Shown here: one piece after another, positions 56,401 through 61,459 of the stretch | How positions within the stretch are numbered: position 1 is the first letter of the stretch | Layout of the letters: the number at the start of each line of letters is the position of its first letter | Assembly: GCA_963931865.1 (NCBI GenBank) | Contig: OZ007513.1 | Span: forward strand, 8,436,155-8,500,154 | Origin: Axinella damicornis | Taxonomy: Eukaryota; Porifera; Demospongiae; Axinellida; Axinellidae | Direction of reading: 5' to 3' | DNA: 64,000 nt | Translations under genes and position numbers: made by a program | Notes under the pieces: model-generated | Seen by the model: only the letters and a program-made list of their open reading frames with translations | Databases searched by the model: none | What the model was told of the DNA's origin: nothing

Positions 56401-58329
56401 TGGCACGCATCACATGATAAATCCTTCCAGGCCTTCCCCCCGCTTTTCGACAAAAGCTGGGCGTGGAGCCTGGGAACAGCTGCCAGTCTCCAACTTAGCG
56501 ACAGCATCTCCCACTAAATATGCAGCAGACCGCAACCAACTGGCAGTCCCATACCTGTGGTAACTGACTAACCACTAGGCAACATTAATCTAATTTGGTA
56601 AAACTATATCCATCCACATGAAAGCACTATGGAAGAGCTCCAATGGAGTGGTCAATGAGGGCTAGTCTTAATTGAAACACATTACCTACTACTTAAAGAA
56701 GCAGAACAACATGTACAAAGAATATATAAATCCATTTGGCTGCTGGAGGGTGCATTGGGCTCTTGTATAGGGGGGCTATTGCTAGCCTCGTTCCCAGGCC
56801 GTTTTGGGAGGGAAAAACGGCCTGGCAACTTCCGCGAGTTCAAACTGTTTACGGACGTAACGTCACGGCAATTGCATACCTCATTCAATCAGTGAAGTCC
56901 ACGTGATACTGATATTTTCACCGGCTGGGAACGGTCCTTTCCTGCTCGTGGAAGCAACTGTTTGCGCAGGTTCTGCGACGGAAGGCAAGCAGAAGAAGTC
57001 GTCGTGCAGAGCACCAACACTAGCGCGGTCGAGCGATCAACTATTGTGATGAATGGGCGTGACTGCGACGTTTCAACGCATGACACAATTCGGTTTACTG
57101 TTGTCATGTGACAGCGAGCTGAAATCTGATTGGGACTTCCAACTCTCTGGCAGCGGAAGTAACAGTTTGAACTGGCAGAAGTTGCCAGGCCGTTTTTCCC
57201 TCCCAAAACAGCCTGGGAACGAGGCTAGGCTATTGCATGACAACATCACAAAGTCACAACACAAGTGCTCATAAACTCACTGACGAGGGCGAGGACGACC
57301 AGGACCATCAGAAGAAACACGAGAAAGACGACGATAAAGGATATAGTAATTGCAAGGTTGAACGAGCGAGCCTTCAGACACCTCCTCAAACTGTACACCT
57401 CTCCATCCTGGGTACAACAAAGAGTGGAAACGGAACCCAATAATGAGAAGGTACCTTAGCTTTAAAATGTAATAATTATTTTCCTAAGTGAATAAGAGGC
57501 CTGTATAGCATAAGAGAATAATTGTCGTTTCTGCTGGGAGCATTGTGTTAGCCTCATTCCCCCAGGCTCATTTCATTTCCCCAGGCACATTCTGGTTCAG
57601 GCCAGCCTCATTCCCATGCCTTCTGCACCTCCAGTGTTTGATCGCTTACAGCAAGCAATCAAGTACTGGAGGTGCAGGTCTGGTAAAGAGGCTAAGTTCA
57701 GGCTACATGAAGGTACATTGCATTTGCGGTATGCGGGGGGAGGAGAAAAGGACGTACATGTATGGTCCTTATAGTCAGGTTTCCGTGGCATGGAGGAATT
57801 CAAAAGTGTGACGTCATAGTCTTGAGGAAGCAACACAACTACAGTGTCTGCTCCACCGAACTAAGACGTCTGTGATCCGCAAGAAACGGTGAGCCGTTCG
57901 TGCCGTTTGCTTGCGACTGTTAAGGACATCTAGCTCAAAATCTGTTCTTCTCTCGTTACGGAAGGTAAAATGTTTGGATTGGTGACGCCAATGTTCCGGC
58001 GACGTCCATGAAAACCTGTCTATAGACGTTCTTTTCCCTTCCCCGCGCATGCCGCAAACGTCTGGCCCGCAATACTACCCAGCCCTTTCTCTTCCCCATG
58101 TGAAGGGTCTGGTTCCGAGACTACCAGTCAGCCTGGTGCTAGCCTTGCTCCAGGAGAAGCTCTTGATACACTGTAACTGCTCTGCAGTGTTTTTAGCAAT
58201 ATGTCTAGCTACCTCCTGTCTGTCCACAAGGGACCTCTTCTCCGTCTCCGTTCCGTCCGCTTCCAGCTCCCTCAGGCTGATATCCTCTTCCGAACTACCA
58301 CCCTTTGCTTCTCTCGCACCGCCAGACAT
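18882..58329 (-). CDS. Dipeptidyl peptidase 4-family type II membrane protein (S9B), 27 exons
   Basis: Exons in coding order: 58329-58213, 57407-57281, 54193-54089, 49692-49583, 48460-48371, 48212-48166, 43112-43025, 36328-36208, 34393-34233, 33787-33693, 33193-33070, 32324-32292, 31644-31552, 30945-30866, 30728-30618, 29910-29855, 29698-29555, 29028-28936, 28763-28660, 28077-27968, 27215-27150, 26766-26712, 25260-25161, 23510-23452, 22146-22074, 21630-21557, 18983-18882. Every junction is GT-AG and every phase matches; total 2,538 bases, 845 residues. The product has an acidic cytoplasmic tail and a membrane anchor (about residues 57-80). Next come an eight-bladed-propeller region with the substrate-binding DWVYEEEV motif (Glu269/Glu270, matching Glu205/206 of human DPP4) and WWSPDG. 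The alpha/beta-hydrolase domain has the triad Ser711 (SSYGGY), Asp787 (HGTADDN) and His819; Ser-Asp and Asp-His spacings are 76 and 32, against 78 and 32 in DPP4. The family cleaves X-Pro/X-Ala dipeptides from N-termini at the cell surface. Oddities: Ser replaces the Trp before the nucleophile, DKAHA replaces the usual DEDHG around His, and exon 15 is unusually long. Exon 1 and exon 15 borders are the least certain. Confidence 0.93.
20354..20488. mobile_element. 135-bp palindromic MITE
   Basis: Ends TTAGACCATGCC and GGCATGGCCTAA. The arms fold back on GAATATTCATTAATCCC around a short CGGGCTACGCCC centre. Flanks are CATA on both sides. Confidence 0.82.
21082..21220. mobile_element. 139-bp palindromic MITE
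   Basis: The arms ATCACCATAGTACCAAGC...CGGAAA and their inverse enclose a centre rich in GCCTTCGGC and CTCGTGCTTCGCACTCG. Confidence 0.82.
21854..21964. mobile_element. 111-bp hairpin MITE, TAGCCTCGT family, 9-bp TSD
   Basis: Ends TAGCCTCGTTCCCAGGC and GCCTGGGGACGAGGCTA, exact flanking repeats GGCAAGGGG, and a fold-back body that reads TCTCGCAGC(T/C)GTGG in both arms. Confidence 0.93.
22074..22146 (-). CDS. Peptidase exon 25: catalytic aspartate
   Basis: Acceptor AACTGCAG, then ESSVLPRAGNISSVDFLLIH and GTAD. The codon for the next Asp is split by the phase-1 intron into exon 26 (DNVHFQQSAQ). The first Asp matches the triad Asp of DPP4. Confidence 0.93.
23584..23716. mobile_element. 133-bp palindromic element
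   Basis: The arms TTTGTGGTAAGTATTTTG...ATCACTTGCCAA and their inverse are separated by about 45 bp. It lies about 75 bp upstream (in gene sense) of peptidase exon 24. Confidence 0.75.
24128..24630 (+). pseudogene. Zinc-finger/hAT transposase-like gene remnant (ZMYM/C17orf113-like N-terminus)
   Basis: The ATG at 24128 has strong context (AAAATGG) and opens MAAQRKRACTSSSQ. It is followed by FEKWQREFEREYQRYAKD, then CEVCRRFKDRIQGTNHRTSN and DHAKSEQH, a C-x2-C...H-x5-H zinc-binding arrangement. After about 24450 the homologous reading continues in another frame as PIARSLAVLDDHEKERV and FEICYVLAREGLAFLKYPVF. That order matches the N-terminal part of domesticated hAT-like proteins. One frameshift and loss of the rest make it a remnant. 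A short direct repeat (TGAAGTATCCCGTGTTTCAC) follows at 24570-24635. Confidence 0.6.
25161..25260 (-). CDS. Peptidase exon 23: catalytic serine
   Basis: The exon begins exactly at the nucleophile: CAG|TCA TAC GGA GGC TAC (SYGGYM), continuing VGSSGSGVYRAAV. The preceding exon ends AIYGS, so the nucleophile elbow is G-S-S-Y-G-G. Active DPP4/FAP/DPP8/9 have Trp at the position before the nucleophile. Catalytically dead DPP6/DPP10 lack the Ser, which is present here. Confidence 0.93.
25460..25877. mobile_element. 418-bp TTAA-flanked inverted-repeat element
   Basis: Left end GGTTATGGGACACTCG and right end (inverted) GATTACGGGATACTCG. The inverted arms are over 150 bp, and TTAA lies on both sides (25456-25459, 25878-25881). 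TTAA targets are typical of piggyBac and Kolobok elements (family knowledge). There is no transposase, so it is non-autonomous. Confidence 0.82.
25944..25967. repeat. Perfect short hairpin
   Basis: GTCTCGGCACC/GAAGTGCCGAGAC folds on itself, and a GTACGTACGTGGTAC array (25984-26052) follows. The hairpin may cap another small element. Confidence 0.55.
25984..26052. repeat. GTACGTACGTG self-complementary tandem repeat
   Basis: About six copies of an 11-13-bp unit that is largely palindromic. Confidence 0.85.
26643..26692. mobile_element. Decayed TAGYCTCGT-family hairpin
   Basis: TAGTCTCGTGCCCAGACC at one end and GGGCACGAGACTA at the other. No target duplication can be read. Confidence 0.6.
27026..27069 (+). 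repeat. 44-base G homopolymer
   Basis: Uninterrupted G on the plus strand (C in the peptidase pre-mRNA), in the intron between exons 21 and 22. Exact length may be affected by sequencing. Confidence 0.9.
28172..28530. repeat. CAGCTGCTGCTCCCCGAT-type satellite, copy 1
   Basis: Degenerate repeats of a unit like CGCGTCCGCCTCAGCTGCTG follow AGTAGCTTCGTTCGCTCAGC. The same unit, with the same AGCTACTTCCCC leader, occurs in opposite orientation at 59875-60290. Confidence 0.75.
29044..29190. repeat. About 35-bp tandem repeat
   Basis: Four copies of a unit like ACACACCATATTGTACAGTG plus TCATCTGGTCTAGGTA, 15 bp upstream of peptidase exon 18. Confidence 0.85.
30140..30335. repeat. About 58-bp imperfect tandem repeat
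   Basis: Three copies of a unit reading AAGCTTCT...GACRTYACGGTAGCA..CGTGTCACAYGCAAAATCC within the intron after exon 15. Confidence 0.75.
31261..31412. repeat. About 50-bp tandem repeat
   Basis: Units with GTGAGGACATTTGCA(C/A/T)GAGCATG and TACTAGATGCTGGTG, about three and a half copies. Confidence 0.85.
31923..32184. mobile_element. TA-flanked TIR element (CCGTAGTCGCGCGTTATTAG)
   Basis: Left end CCGTAGTCGCGCGTTATTAG and inverse right end CTAATAACGTGCGACTACGG between TA dinucleotides. 262 bp, no coding sequence. Confidence 0.82.
32568..32678. repeat. 26-bp tandem repeat
   Basis: Four copies of TGCTAGGCAACATACCGTGCAC plus ATGT/CTGT. Confidence 0.9.
34084..34109 (+). repeat. 26-base G homopolymer
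   Basis: Intronic to the peptidase gene; adjacent to imperfect repeats of GATGCTAGCCAGA(T/C)ACTCTT and AGTAGACCACTG. Confidence 0.9.
34233..34393 (-). CDS. Peptidase exon 9: propeller, double-Glu junction
   Basis: Joined in phase 1 to exon 8 (which ends DWVYE), this exon begins EEVLDGNSALWWSPDG. The Glu-Glu pair that anchors the substrate amino terminus is therefore formed across this splice junction. It ends at AAG|GTGAGC in phase 0. Confidence 0.92.
35403..35440 (+). repeat. 38-base G homopolymer
   Basis: A shorter run of about ten G lies 5 bases upstream (35388-35397). It is intronic and sits 90 bp from a TIR element. Confidence 0.9.
35531..36197. mobile_element. 667-bp TA-flanked TIR element beside a splice donor
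   Basis: Ends GTCTCAGCCCCAGACCCAAA and the inverse of GTCTCAGTCCCAGACCCAAA, with TA on both sides. The inverted arms are close to 190 bp (TAGCGAGCGGAAGGAAGGGA is recognisable in both). The right end stops 10 bp from the exon 8 border of the peptidase gene. The internal frames of about 70 codons have no recognised product. Confidence 0.85.
36690..37276 (+). CDS. Acidic/glutamine repeat protein (VVEQHQED repeats), possible exon
   Basis: The frame is open from about 36690 and has no clear ATG at its front. After a hydrophobic stretch come about nine repeats of a 48-bp double unit encoding EDVVEQQ/ENIVEQHQ, then a Lys/Arg-rich non-repetitive end (KRGLKRKKVF, PPSQKRATRR, NPLGL) and TAG. The non-repeat tail and the maintained frame argue for real coding. 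The lack of an ATG, and an acceptor-like CTAGGCAG at about 36718, suggest it would be a last exon. It is antisense to the peptidase intron. No function can be assigned. Confidence 0.4.
37560..37692. repeat. GTGCGGTCACCGA minisatellite, left arm
   Basis: Alternating GTGCGGTCACCGATCGGC and GTGCGGTCACCGAACTGCCC units, about seven half-units. Confidence 0.88.
38041..38251 (+). mobile_element. About 185-bp retro-insert with 13-bp TSD
   Basis: GAAGTTTTGGTAA occurs at 38041-38053 and again at 38239-38251. The intervening DNA interrupts the first captured exon at its donor. The long exact duplication indicates target-primed retrotransposition (family knowledge). The insert carries a hammerhead-like core. 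Confidence 0.75.
38141..38190 (+). ncRNA. Hammerhead-ribozyme-like core
   Basis: CTGATGA (38150-38156), an A, then GATCC-CTCG-GGATC forming a 5-bp stem, then GAAA and the self-complementary ACGT followed by C. This follows the conserved order CUGANGA, stem II, GAAA, short stem III and cleavage triplet GUC. The flanking TGC and GCA can start stem I. The extra A before stem II is non-canonical, and such a short stem III would need a dimer to work. Minimal hammerheads with short stem III are known in Penelope-like elements and retrozymes. Activity is unproven. Confidence 0.4.
39195..39594. mobile_element. 400-bp TAGCCTCGT-family hairpin element inserted in kinase exon
   Basis: Ends TAGCCTCGTACCCAGGCC and the exact inverse. 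The inner arms share GAGGGCCTGGTGACACATGG, and the exact 9-base target GGTTTTGGA is duplicated (39186-39194, 39595-39603). Removing the element and one repeat restores a continuous kinase glycine-loop reading, so the empty site is known. Confidence 0.95.
39825..40160. repeat. GTGCGGTCACCGA minisatellite, right arm (inverted)
   Basis: About 18 half-units of the same repeat as 37560-37692, in opposite orientation and longer, so the two arms have changed length independently. Confidence 0.88.
40640..41353. mobile_element. 714-bp TIR element nested in the right arm
   Basis: The ends AATAGGGGACTTGCATGATT and AATAGCGAACTTGCATGATT are inverted, and arms of about 260 bp share GTCACGAGCGGATGGACACG. 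The interior holds CGTCCAAAGCGAGTGCAGGG-type sequence without a recognised gene. It lies inside the 1.25-kb interruption of the right arm of the 4.1-kb element. Confidence 0.85.
41585..41990. repeat. 18-bp GTGACTACTGTGACAGTT minisatellite
   Basis: About twenty copies, grading into AGTGACAGTTGGGAAAGTGG. Open frames over it (TVVTTV repeats) are by-products of the unit length. Confidence 0.9.
42155..42780. repeat. 26-bp CACTGTCCTGTTGCTGTCAG minisatellite
   Basis: About 24 copies with third-position-like variants (AGTAGC, AGTAGG, AGAAGG, AGCAGG). A short piece of the same array also occurs at 36720-36750 at the front of the VVEQ-repeat frame. Confidence 0.92.
42795..43005. repeat. GGGAACCTGGGAATGAGGC degenerate repeat
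   Basis: Six or seven imperfect copies mixed with GGCATAGCTG(G/A)CAG, ending 20 bp before peptidase exon 7. Confidence 0.75.
43336..43374. mobile_element. Decayed short TAGCCTCAT hairpin
   Basis: TAGCCTCATTCTCAGGCGACC and GGTCG-type fold-back ending CGCCTGGGAACGAGGA. No target duplication visible. Confidence 0.55.
43715..45257 (+). pseudogene. Degenerate non-LTR retroelement remnant
   Basis: Broken plus-strand frames. Near 43.72-43.94 kb is VEQTVKDARWMLGAIKSQR followed, out of frame, by a Q...LEY-like region as in the end of a reverse-transcriptase domain. At 44.86-45.25 kb is FRDALCLRYGWHPPHLPSHC and VCGSQFDVEHALSCP, a Cys/His knuckle typical of the C-terminal part of invertebrate retroelement proteins. 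Many frameshifts and stops separate these pieces. The exact clade is not determined. Confidence 0.5.
45288..45760 (+). CDS. Possible plus-strand exons (unrecognised)
   Basis: After CACTATAG at 45287 a frame reads ALDKLQKQLSDGLLAS, a poly-Ser run from a (TCC)n microsatellite, and ISQEQKAVVQTISPSPEEQQ. A second frame gives SIPSCSSDASPGSLPLKGVA and KATNFTTKIPVE, ending at GAAG|GTGAGG. That joins in phase 1 to GVDVVADDSTDPLEGNLTQF after TGTACAG (about 45640-45727). Further coding-like exons appear at 46130-46222 and 46253-46329, but their phases do not connect. A one-base shift inside the first exon is also needed. This may be a decayed or partly captured gene in intron 6 of the peptidase. Confidence 0.3.
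46400..47150. other. Gene-free intronic stretch
   Basis: No repeat structure or credible exon was seen on either strand. Confidence 0.4.
47150..47830. repeat. 32-bp CAGTCTGGTACCGGTACCTG minisatellite
   Basis: About 14 copies of a unit ending GTTCAGTACTGA. It is interrupted by a 264-bp inverted-repeat element. Confidence 0.93.
47223..47486. mobile_element. 264-bp TA-flanked TIR element inside the minisatellite
   Basis: Ends CTGAGGATTTCAG(A/G)TTGCTT and the inverse, TA on both sides, arms sharing ...GGATC...TTGAA. The host array reads continuously on both sides. Confidence 0.85.
48669..48791 (+). pseudogene. BED-type/transposon zinc-finger remnant
   Basis: One frame reads GGICNDDNSKALCKICDERI then PRVGTYQSLLEHCKVA and a stop. 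C-x2-C followed by a leucine-rich helix and His resembles the BED finger at the N-terminus of hAT transposases. Short and isolated. Confidence 0.35.
49153..49479. mobile_element. 327-bp hAT-like MITE
   Basis: The ends CAGGGCTGAGCGATT and the inverse of TAGGGCTGAGTGATT match the (C/T)AGGG... termini usual for hAT elements. The interior is AT-rich (ATCACGATTAT repeats). The 8-bp target duplication cannot be read. Confidence 0.6.
49775..49966 (+). other. Open frame related to the CACTCCTGGTAG element cargo
   Basis: 63 codons ending SMTDEERARAMAVNGRPKDP. The EERARAMAVNG phrase resembles EESARAMAADGE in the 51.7-kb element and its 2.4-kb copy, so this may be a source or relic of the cargo. Function unknown. 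Confidence 0.3.
50296..50698. mobile_element. 403-bp TAGCCTCGT-family hairpin element, 9-bp TSD
   Basis: Ends TAGCCTCGTACCCAGTCCCA and its inverse, exact flanking ATATTTACC, inner arms sharing GCTGCTTAGTA(C/T)GGTAAAG. Confidence 0.93.
50819..51367. mobile_element. 549-bp TA-flanked TIR element (CTGTATTTCCG)
   Basis: Ends CTGTATTTCCGCGATCAAAC and the inverse of CTGTATTTCCGTGATCAAAC between TA dinucleotides. Subterminal GCGGCYAYTATT motifs recur several times. Confidence 0.85.
51707..52789. mobile_element. CACTCCTGGTAG element, copies 2 and 3 (tandem, inverted relative to 2.2 kb)
   Basis: Two head-to-tail versions (51707-about 52280 and 52299-52789). Each starts with CGAGGGGCAACCGCACTCCT nearby and contains CGTGCCTTTCCTAAGAACGG, GAGCGCTCGAGCAATGGC and a GTGAGTTT donor-like site. 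The block ends CCCCTACCAGGAGTG. Confidence 0.7.
52888..53018 (-). other. Possible extra or cryptic exon in peptidase intron 3
   Basis: The minus strand has an open frame reading SSMYILDSKVADITPPATIQ and CGQSGCIGDFNNPG, ending in an excellent donor CAG|GTAAGT in phase 1, the phase of the neighbouring introns. No acceptor in the right phase could be found at its front, and exons 3 and 4 already join in frame without it. It may be an alternative exon or an element-derived one. Confidence 0.3.
53199..53889. mobile_element. About 690-bp inverted-repeat element
   Basis: Ends GCATTACACTAGGGCAATCT and the inverse of ATTGCCCAAGTGCAGTAATGC. A second, inner inverted pair CACGGGGCCACAGTTACCAA is displaced in the right arm by GAGATAATGCACGAGCTGAG-type sequence. 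Confidence 0.75.
54250..54547. repeat. 75-bp tandem repeat
   Basis: Four copies of a unit starting ACAAGAGGCCAACGACACCC and containing GGCGGACGATCAGACCTCAC, in the intron before exon 3. Confidence 0.93.
54918..54950. mobile_element. 33-bp miniature TAGCCTCAT hairpin, near-exact 9-bp TSD
   Basis: TAGCCTCATCCCCAGGCC to GGCCA, flanked by GTGCGATAC and GTGCGATAT. Confidence 0.7.
55336..55374. mobile_element. 39-bp miniature TAGCCTCGT hairpin, 9-bp TSD
   Basis: TAGCCTCGTTCCAAGG to GAATGAGGCTA, exact flanks GGCCTTGTC. It is one of the shortest members of the family. Confidence 0.9.
55707..55731 (-). repeat. 25-base C homopolymer (G in the peptidase transcript)
   Basis: Only this one of the four long G/C runs would give a G run in the sense pre-mRNA. 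Confidence 0.9.
55964..56477. mobile_element. About 514-bp TAGCCTCGT-family element, right end decayed
   Basis: Left arm TAGCCTCGTTCCAAGGCCTC...CCCAGCTTTTGTCG. The right arm is the inverse CGACAAAAGCTGGGCGTGG...GCCTGGGAAC. The terminal GAGGCTA is lost and no target duplication can be read. The body contains sequence between the arms that is not palindromic. Confidence 0.7.
56783..57227. mobile_element. 445-bp TAGCCTCGT-family element, 9-bp TSD
   Basis: Ends TAGCCTCGTTCCCAGGCC and inverse, arms sharing GTTTT(G)GGAGGGAAAAACGG, exact flanks GGCTATTGC. It ends about 55 bp from peptidase exon 2. Confidence 0.93.
57281..57407 (-). CDS. Peptidase exon 2: membrane anchor
   Basis: The acceptor TTGTTGTACCCAG is followed by DGEVYSLRR, a basic stretch, then about 24 hydrophobic residues (NLAITISFIVVFL...). 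The donor is CA|GTGAGT, phase 1. The order acidic/basic tail, anchor, then an RRTLTLDDVLN exon is the layout of DPP4/DPP6-type proteins. Confidence 0.85.
57603..57694. mobile_element. 92-bp hairpin MITE, CAGCCTCAT variant
   Basis: Fold-back on CTGCACCTCCAGT(G)TTTGAT. Flanks GGTTCAGGC and AGTTCAGGC match at 8 of 9 bases. Confidence 0.75.
57722..58066. mobile_element. About 345-bp inverted-repeat element in peptidase intron 1
   Basis: Left ATTTGCGGTATGCGGGGGGA and the inverse of right CCCCGCGCATGCCGCAAACG; both arms contain GACGT and AAACCTG(A/T)CTATA. A related partial copy lies at 59085-59175. Confidence 0.65.
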
Positions 58330-59870
58330 ATTTCAAGGTAGTGGCTAATCATACACTCTCTCTGCTGACGTTCCCGTTCCCATTCCCAGACCAGACGTAT
58401 AGGGATGGGCGGCGTCTGGGAATGAGAATTTGGTCGTGGCCTTATGACGTCACTACATCAATGTATATATTATAGCATAACGTCATCATGCGCGCGGCGC
58501 GCGCAGAGAGGGCGTTCTCACTGGATCTGGATCTGGATATCAGACGCACATGGTGGGGCCGGATTGCACTGTGACTGCTGTGTCGTGGAATACCTGGCCG
58601 TGAGCTGATTGAGTCTTTGAGATTTCTCACCAGTAAGGGTTGCATGCATGATACTGAAAAAATGGAGTGGGTGTAAATCAAGGTTTTGGCTTGCCAGCAA
58701 TGTTGTATATTATAATACACAGAGACAAAGCACTTAGCCCCACGTGACCAGACCCCGTTCCGCACGAATGAGTCTGAGACATTGGTCATCGTGATGCCTG
58801 CACAGTATAGAGTGAGTACCAATCCCAGCACTGTATTCACGACACCAATCAGATTGGGAAACGTTCAATAACTACAGGTGCATGTACCTTCCGTATTGGT
58901 CACATGATCCATACAGATTGAAGTACAGATTTGTGAGCTAGATGTCCTTTACAGTCACAAGCGAATGGAACCAGCAACCTGCAGCCATTTCTTGTAGATC
59001 ACCGACGTCATAGTACGGCAGTGCAGACACCGTACAGTGTACGTAGTTGTGTTCCTTCCTCGTGATGTCACATTCTTGACTTCCTCCGTGCCATGGAAAC
59101 CTGTCTATAGTGACCAGACGTTCTTTTCCCCTCTCCCCACGCTCTGCAAGCGTCTGACCCGCAAAATGTTTTGGTTGAGCCCGGTAGAAATGTGACTGCA
59201 GCAAGGTTTACTGTTATCTTGCACTATCGCTAACATCATGACTGGATTAAAAATGCTATGGTGTGTATGACCGCGTCACAGACCCCTTCCCTCTGTGCGG
59301 GACGTCGTCTGGCCACGCGAGACTGAGACATCCTGTGCTATGTCACAGTTTTGTTACAGTTGCTGATTCCATAGTCTCGCACGCCTAATGTAGATGTACA
59401 GTACATATGGAAAATTATATAACTTCTGTCTGGTAACCATTGCCAATATTCCGTGCCACGGTTGGTTGTAATTATTGTGCTACGTTCAGTTGCCACTTTC
59501 GGCAACCTGGCGTCAACAAAAGCAATATTGTTGTAAACTTCAGAGACAAACTCTGCGATATGGCAATTTCAGATATGGAAATTTCTTTGAGAAAGAATAC
59601 TTGCCATACATGTATCGACAAAAGATAATAATGGCATAGTGTTGTCTCCCATTGTAGCCAAAATTGGCAACTTCTGGGTGCTTTTGCTTATGAACTCGCA
59701 GGAAGCTCATCAATACATTAAGATTTTAACGTTTGTGTGTCTGTCTGTGAGTGACGGAAGTGGGATGTTTGTGGGGCGGGACTACACTATAGTGACACGC
59801 GACCTTCGTACTTTAATTTATTTACTGAACCTCGAACTCCGCGAAGAATGTTTGAGAACATTGGGCTGGA
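58070..59870. other. Upstream region of the peptidase gene
   Basis: Apart from exon 1 (58213-58329) this holds only short frames. It includes a CGCGCGGCGCGCGC-type GC block at 58488-58507 and a partial repeat at 59085-59175. The promoter of the peptidase gene should lie just above 58330, but no TATA box or initiator could be identified with confidence. Confidence 0.4.
58213..58329 (-). CDS. Peptidase exon 1: N-terminal cytoplasmic tail
   Basis: The ATG at 58329-58327 opens 39 codons of Ser/Glu/Arg-rich sequence ending RSLVDRQE at a GAG|GTAGCT donor in phase 0. That fits the phase-0 acceptor of exon 2. The frame continues past the donor for 45 more codons, so a longer exon ending at a later donor is possible, but its phase would not match. 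Linking it to the peptidase gene is inference from strand, order and phase. Confidence 0.65.
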
Positions 59871-59874
59871 ATCC

Positions 59875-60290
59875 AGCTGGGGCTGCAAGCAGATGCGGGG
59901 AGCATGTAGCAGCAGTTCGAAGCGGACACAATCGGGGAGCAGCAGCCGAAGTGGACGCGATCGGGAGCAGCAGCTGAAGCGGACGCAAGCGGCGAGCATG
60001 CAGCAGCAGCTGAAGCGGGCGCAATCGGGGAGTAGCAGCTGGAAGCGGATGCAAACGGGAAGCAGCAGATGGCAATCGGGCCAGGGAGCAGCAGCTGATT
60101 CGAAGCGGACGCAAGCAGCGAGCAGCAGCTGAAGCGGATGAAATCGGGGAGCAGCAGCTCTGTACCATGGATAATACACACTAGTGTGTATTATCCATGC
60201 TCTGCACAGAGAGCTGTCCGGCGCCGGATTACTGACGGTAGGCGAACGAGGGGGAAGTAGCTGAGCGAGCAAAGCGAGCGAAGCTACTTG
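59875..60290. repeat. CAGCTGAAGCGGACGC satellite, copy 2 (inverted)
   Basis: Same unit and flanking AGTAGCTGAGCGAGC as at 28172-28530 but on the opposite strand. It contains a 10-bp hairpin ATAATACACACTAGTGTGTATTAT at about 60171-60194. Confidence 0.75.
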
Positions 60291-60509
60291 TTACTCTTAT
60301 TTCCAGTTCTGGCAACTTTGTGTCAATTGCCGTAGTTAATGTCGTAAATGGCACTTAGTACTACTCACGTGACCCTCAACTAATCAGACGCCTCAGAATC
60401 GATAACATGACTGAGCATTAAATCACTTCTTGCACACATTATGTACATAATGTGTGTCCCTTTTGCAAGGCCAGAGGTTTGTACAGGTTTTGGCTGGATT
60501 GGAAGTGTA

Positions 60510-61350
60510 GGCTGATGTCAGGGAGGTATGGCTGGTATCAGGCAGAGCTGACGTCTGGGAGGTATCGTTGGTATCAGGCAGAGCTGACGTCTGGGAGGTG
60601 TGGGTGGTATCAGGCAAAGCTGACGTCTGGGAGGTATGGTTGGTATCAGGCAGAGCTGACGTCTGGGAGGTGTGGGTGGTATCAGGCAAAGCTGACGTCT
60701 GGGAGGTGTGGGTGGTATCAGGCAGAGCTGACGTCTGGGAGGTGTGGGTGGTATCAGGCAAAGCTGACGTTTGGGAGGTATGGGTGGTATCAGGCAGAGC
60801 TGACGTCTGGGAGGTGTGGGTGGTATCAGGGAGAGCTGATTGATGTCTGGGAGGTGTGGATTGTATCGGGGAGAGCTGACATCTTGGAGGAGTGGGTAGT
60901 ATCAGGGAGAGCTGACGTCTGGGAGGTGTGGATGGTATCGGGGAGAGCTGATTGATGTCTGGGAGGTGTGGGTGGTATCAGGGAGAGCTGACGTCTGGGA
61001 GGTGTGGGTGGTATCGGGGAGAGCTGACATCTGGGAGGTGTGGGTGGTATTAGGGAGAGCTGATTGATGTCTGGGAGGTGTGGATGGTATCAGTGAGAGC
61101 TGACATCTGGGAGGTGTGGGTGGTATTGGGAGGGTGGTATCGGGGAGAGATGGCGTCCAGGAGGTGTGGGTGGTATCAGGGAGAGATGACATCTGGGAGG
61201 AGTGGATGGTATCAGTGAGAGCTGACGTCTGGGAGGTGTGGGTGGTATCAGTGAGAGGGGATGTCTGGGAGGAGTGGGTGGTATTATATCGGGGAGAGAT
61301 GGTGTCCAGGAGGTGTGGGTGGTATCAGGGAGAGCTGATGTCTGGGACGA
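60510..61350. repeat. 36-bp GCTGACGTCTGGGAGGTGTG minisatellite
   Basis: About 23 copies with a second half like GGTGGTATCAGG(C/G)AGA. Long frames over it (PDTTHTSQTSAL and WYQAELTSGR repeats) follow from the unit length being divisible by three. Confidence 0.93.
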
Positions 61351-61459
61351 CCAGCCGACCAGAGGAGCTAGGTGATTGTACACTGTAGTAGGAGTTTATT
61401 TATTTTATGCCAAGTAGTGTTCTGGTTGTGTCCACAAGATCAAAGTCTTCAGACAAAAT

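Noticed and set aside
58442..58840. Minus-strand frame starting with a signal-peptide-like MNTVLGLVLTLYCAG
   Set aside because: The first codon is GTG, not ATG, and no good donor follows. The hydrophobic stretch is probably chance.
60423..61383. Several 90-167-codon frames over the 60.5-61.35 kb array
   Set aside because: A 36-bp unit leaves most frames open on both strands. No start context, exon border or non-repeat domain supports coding.
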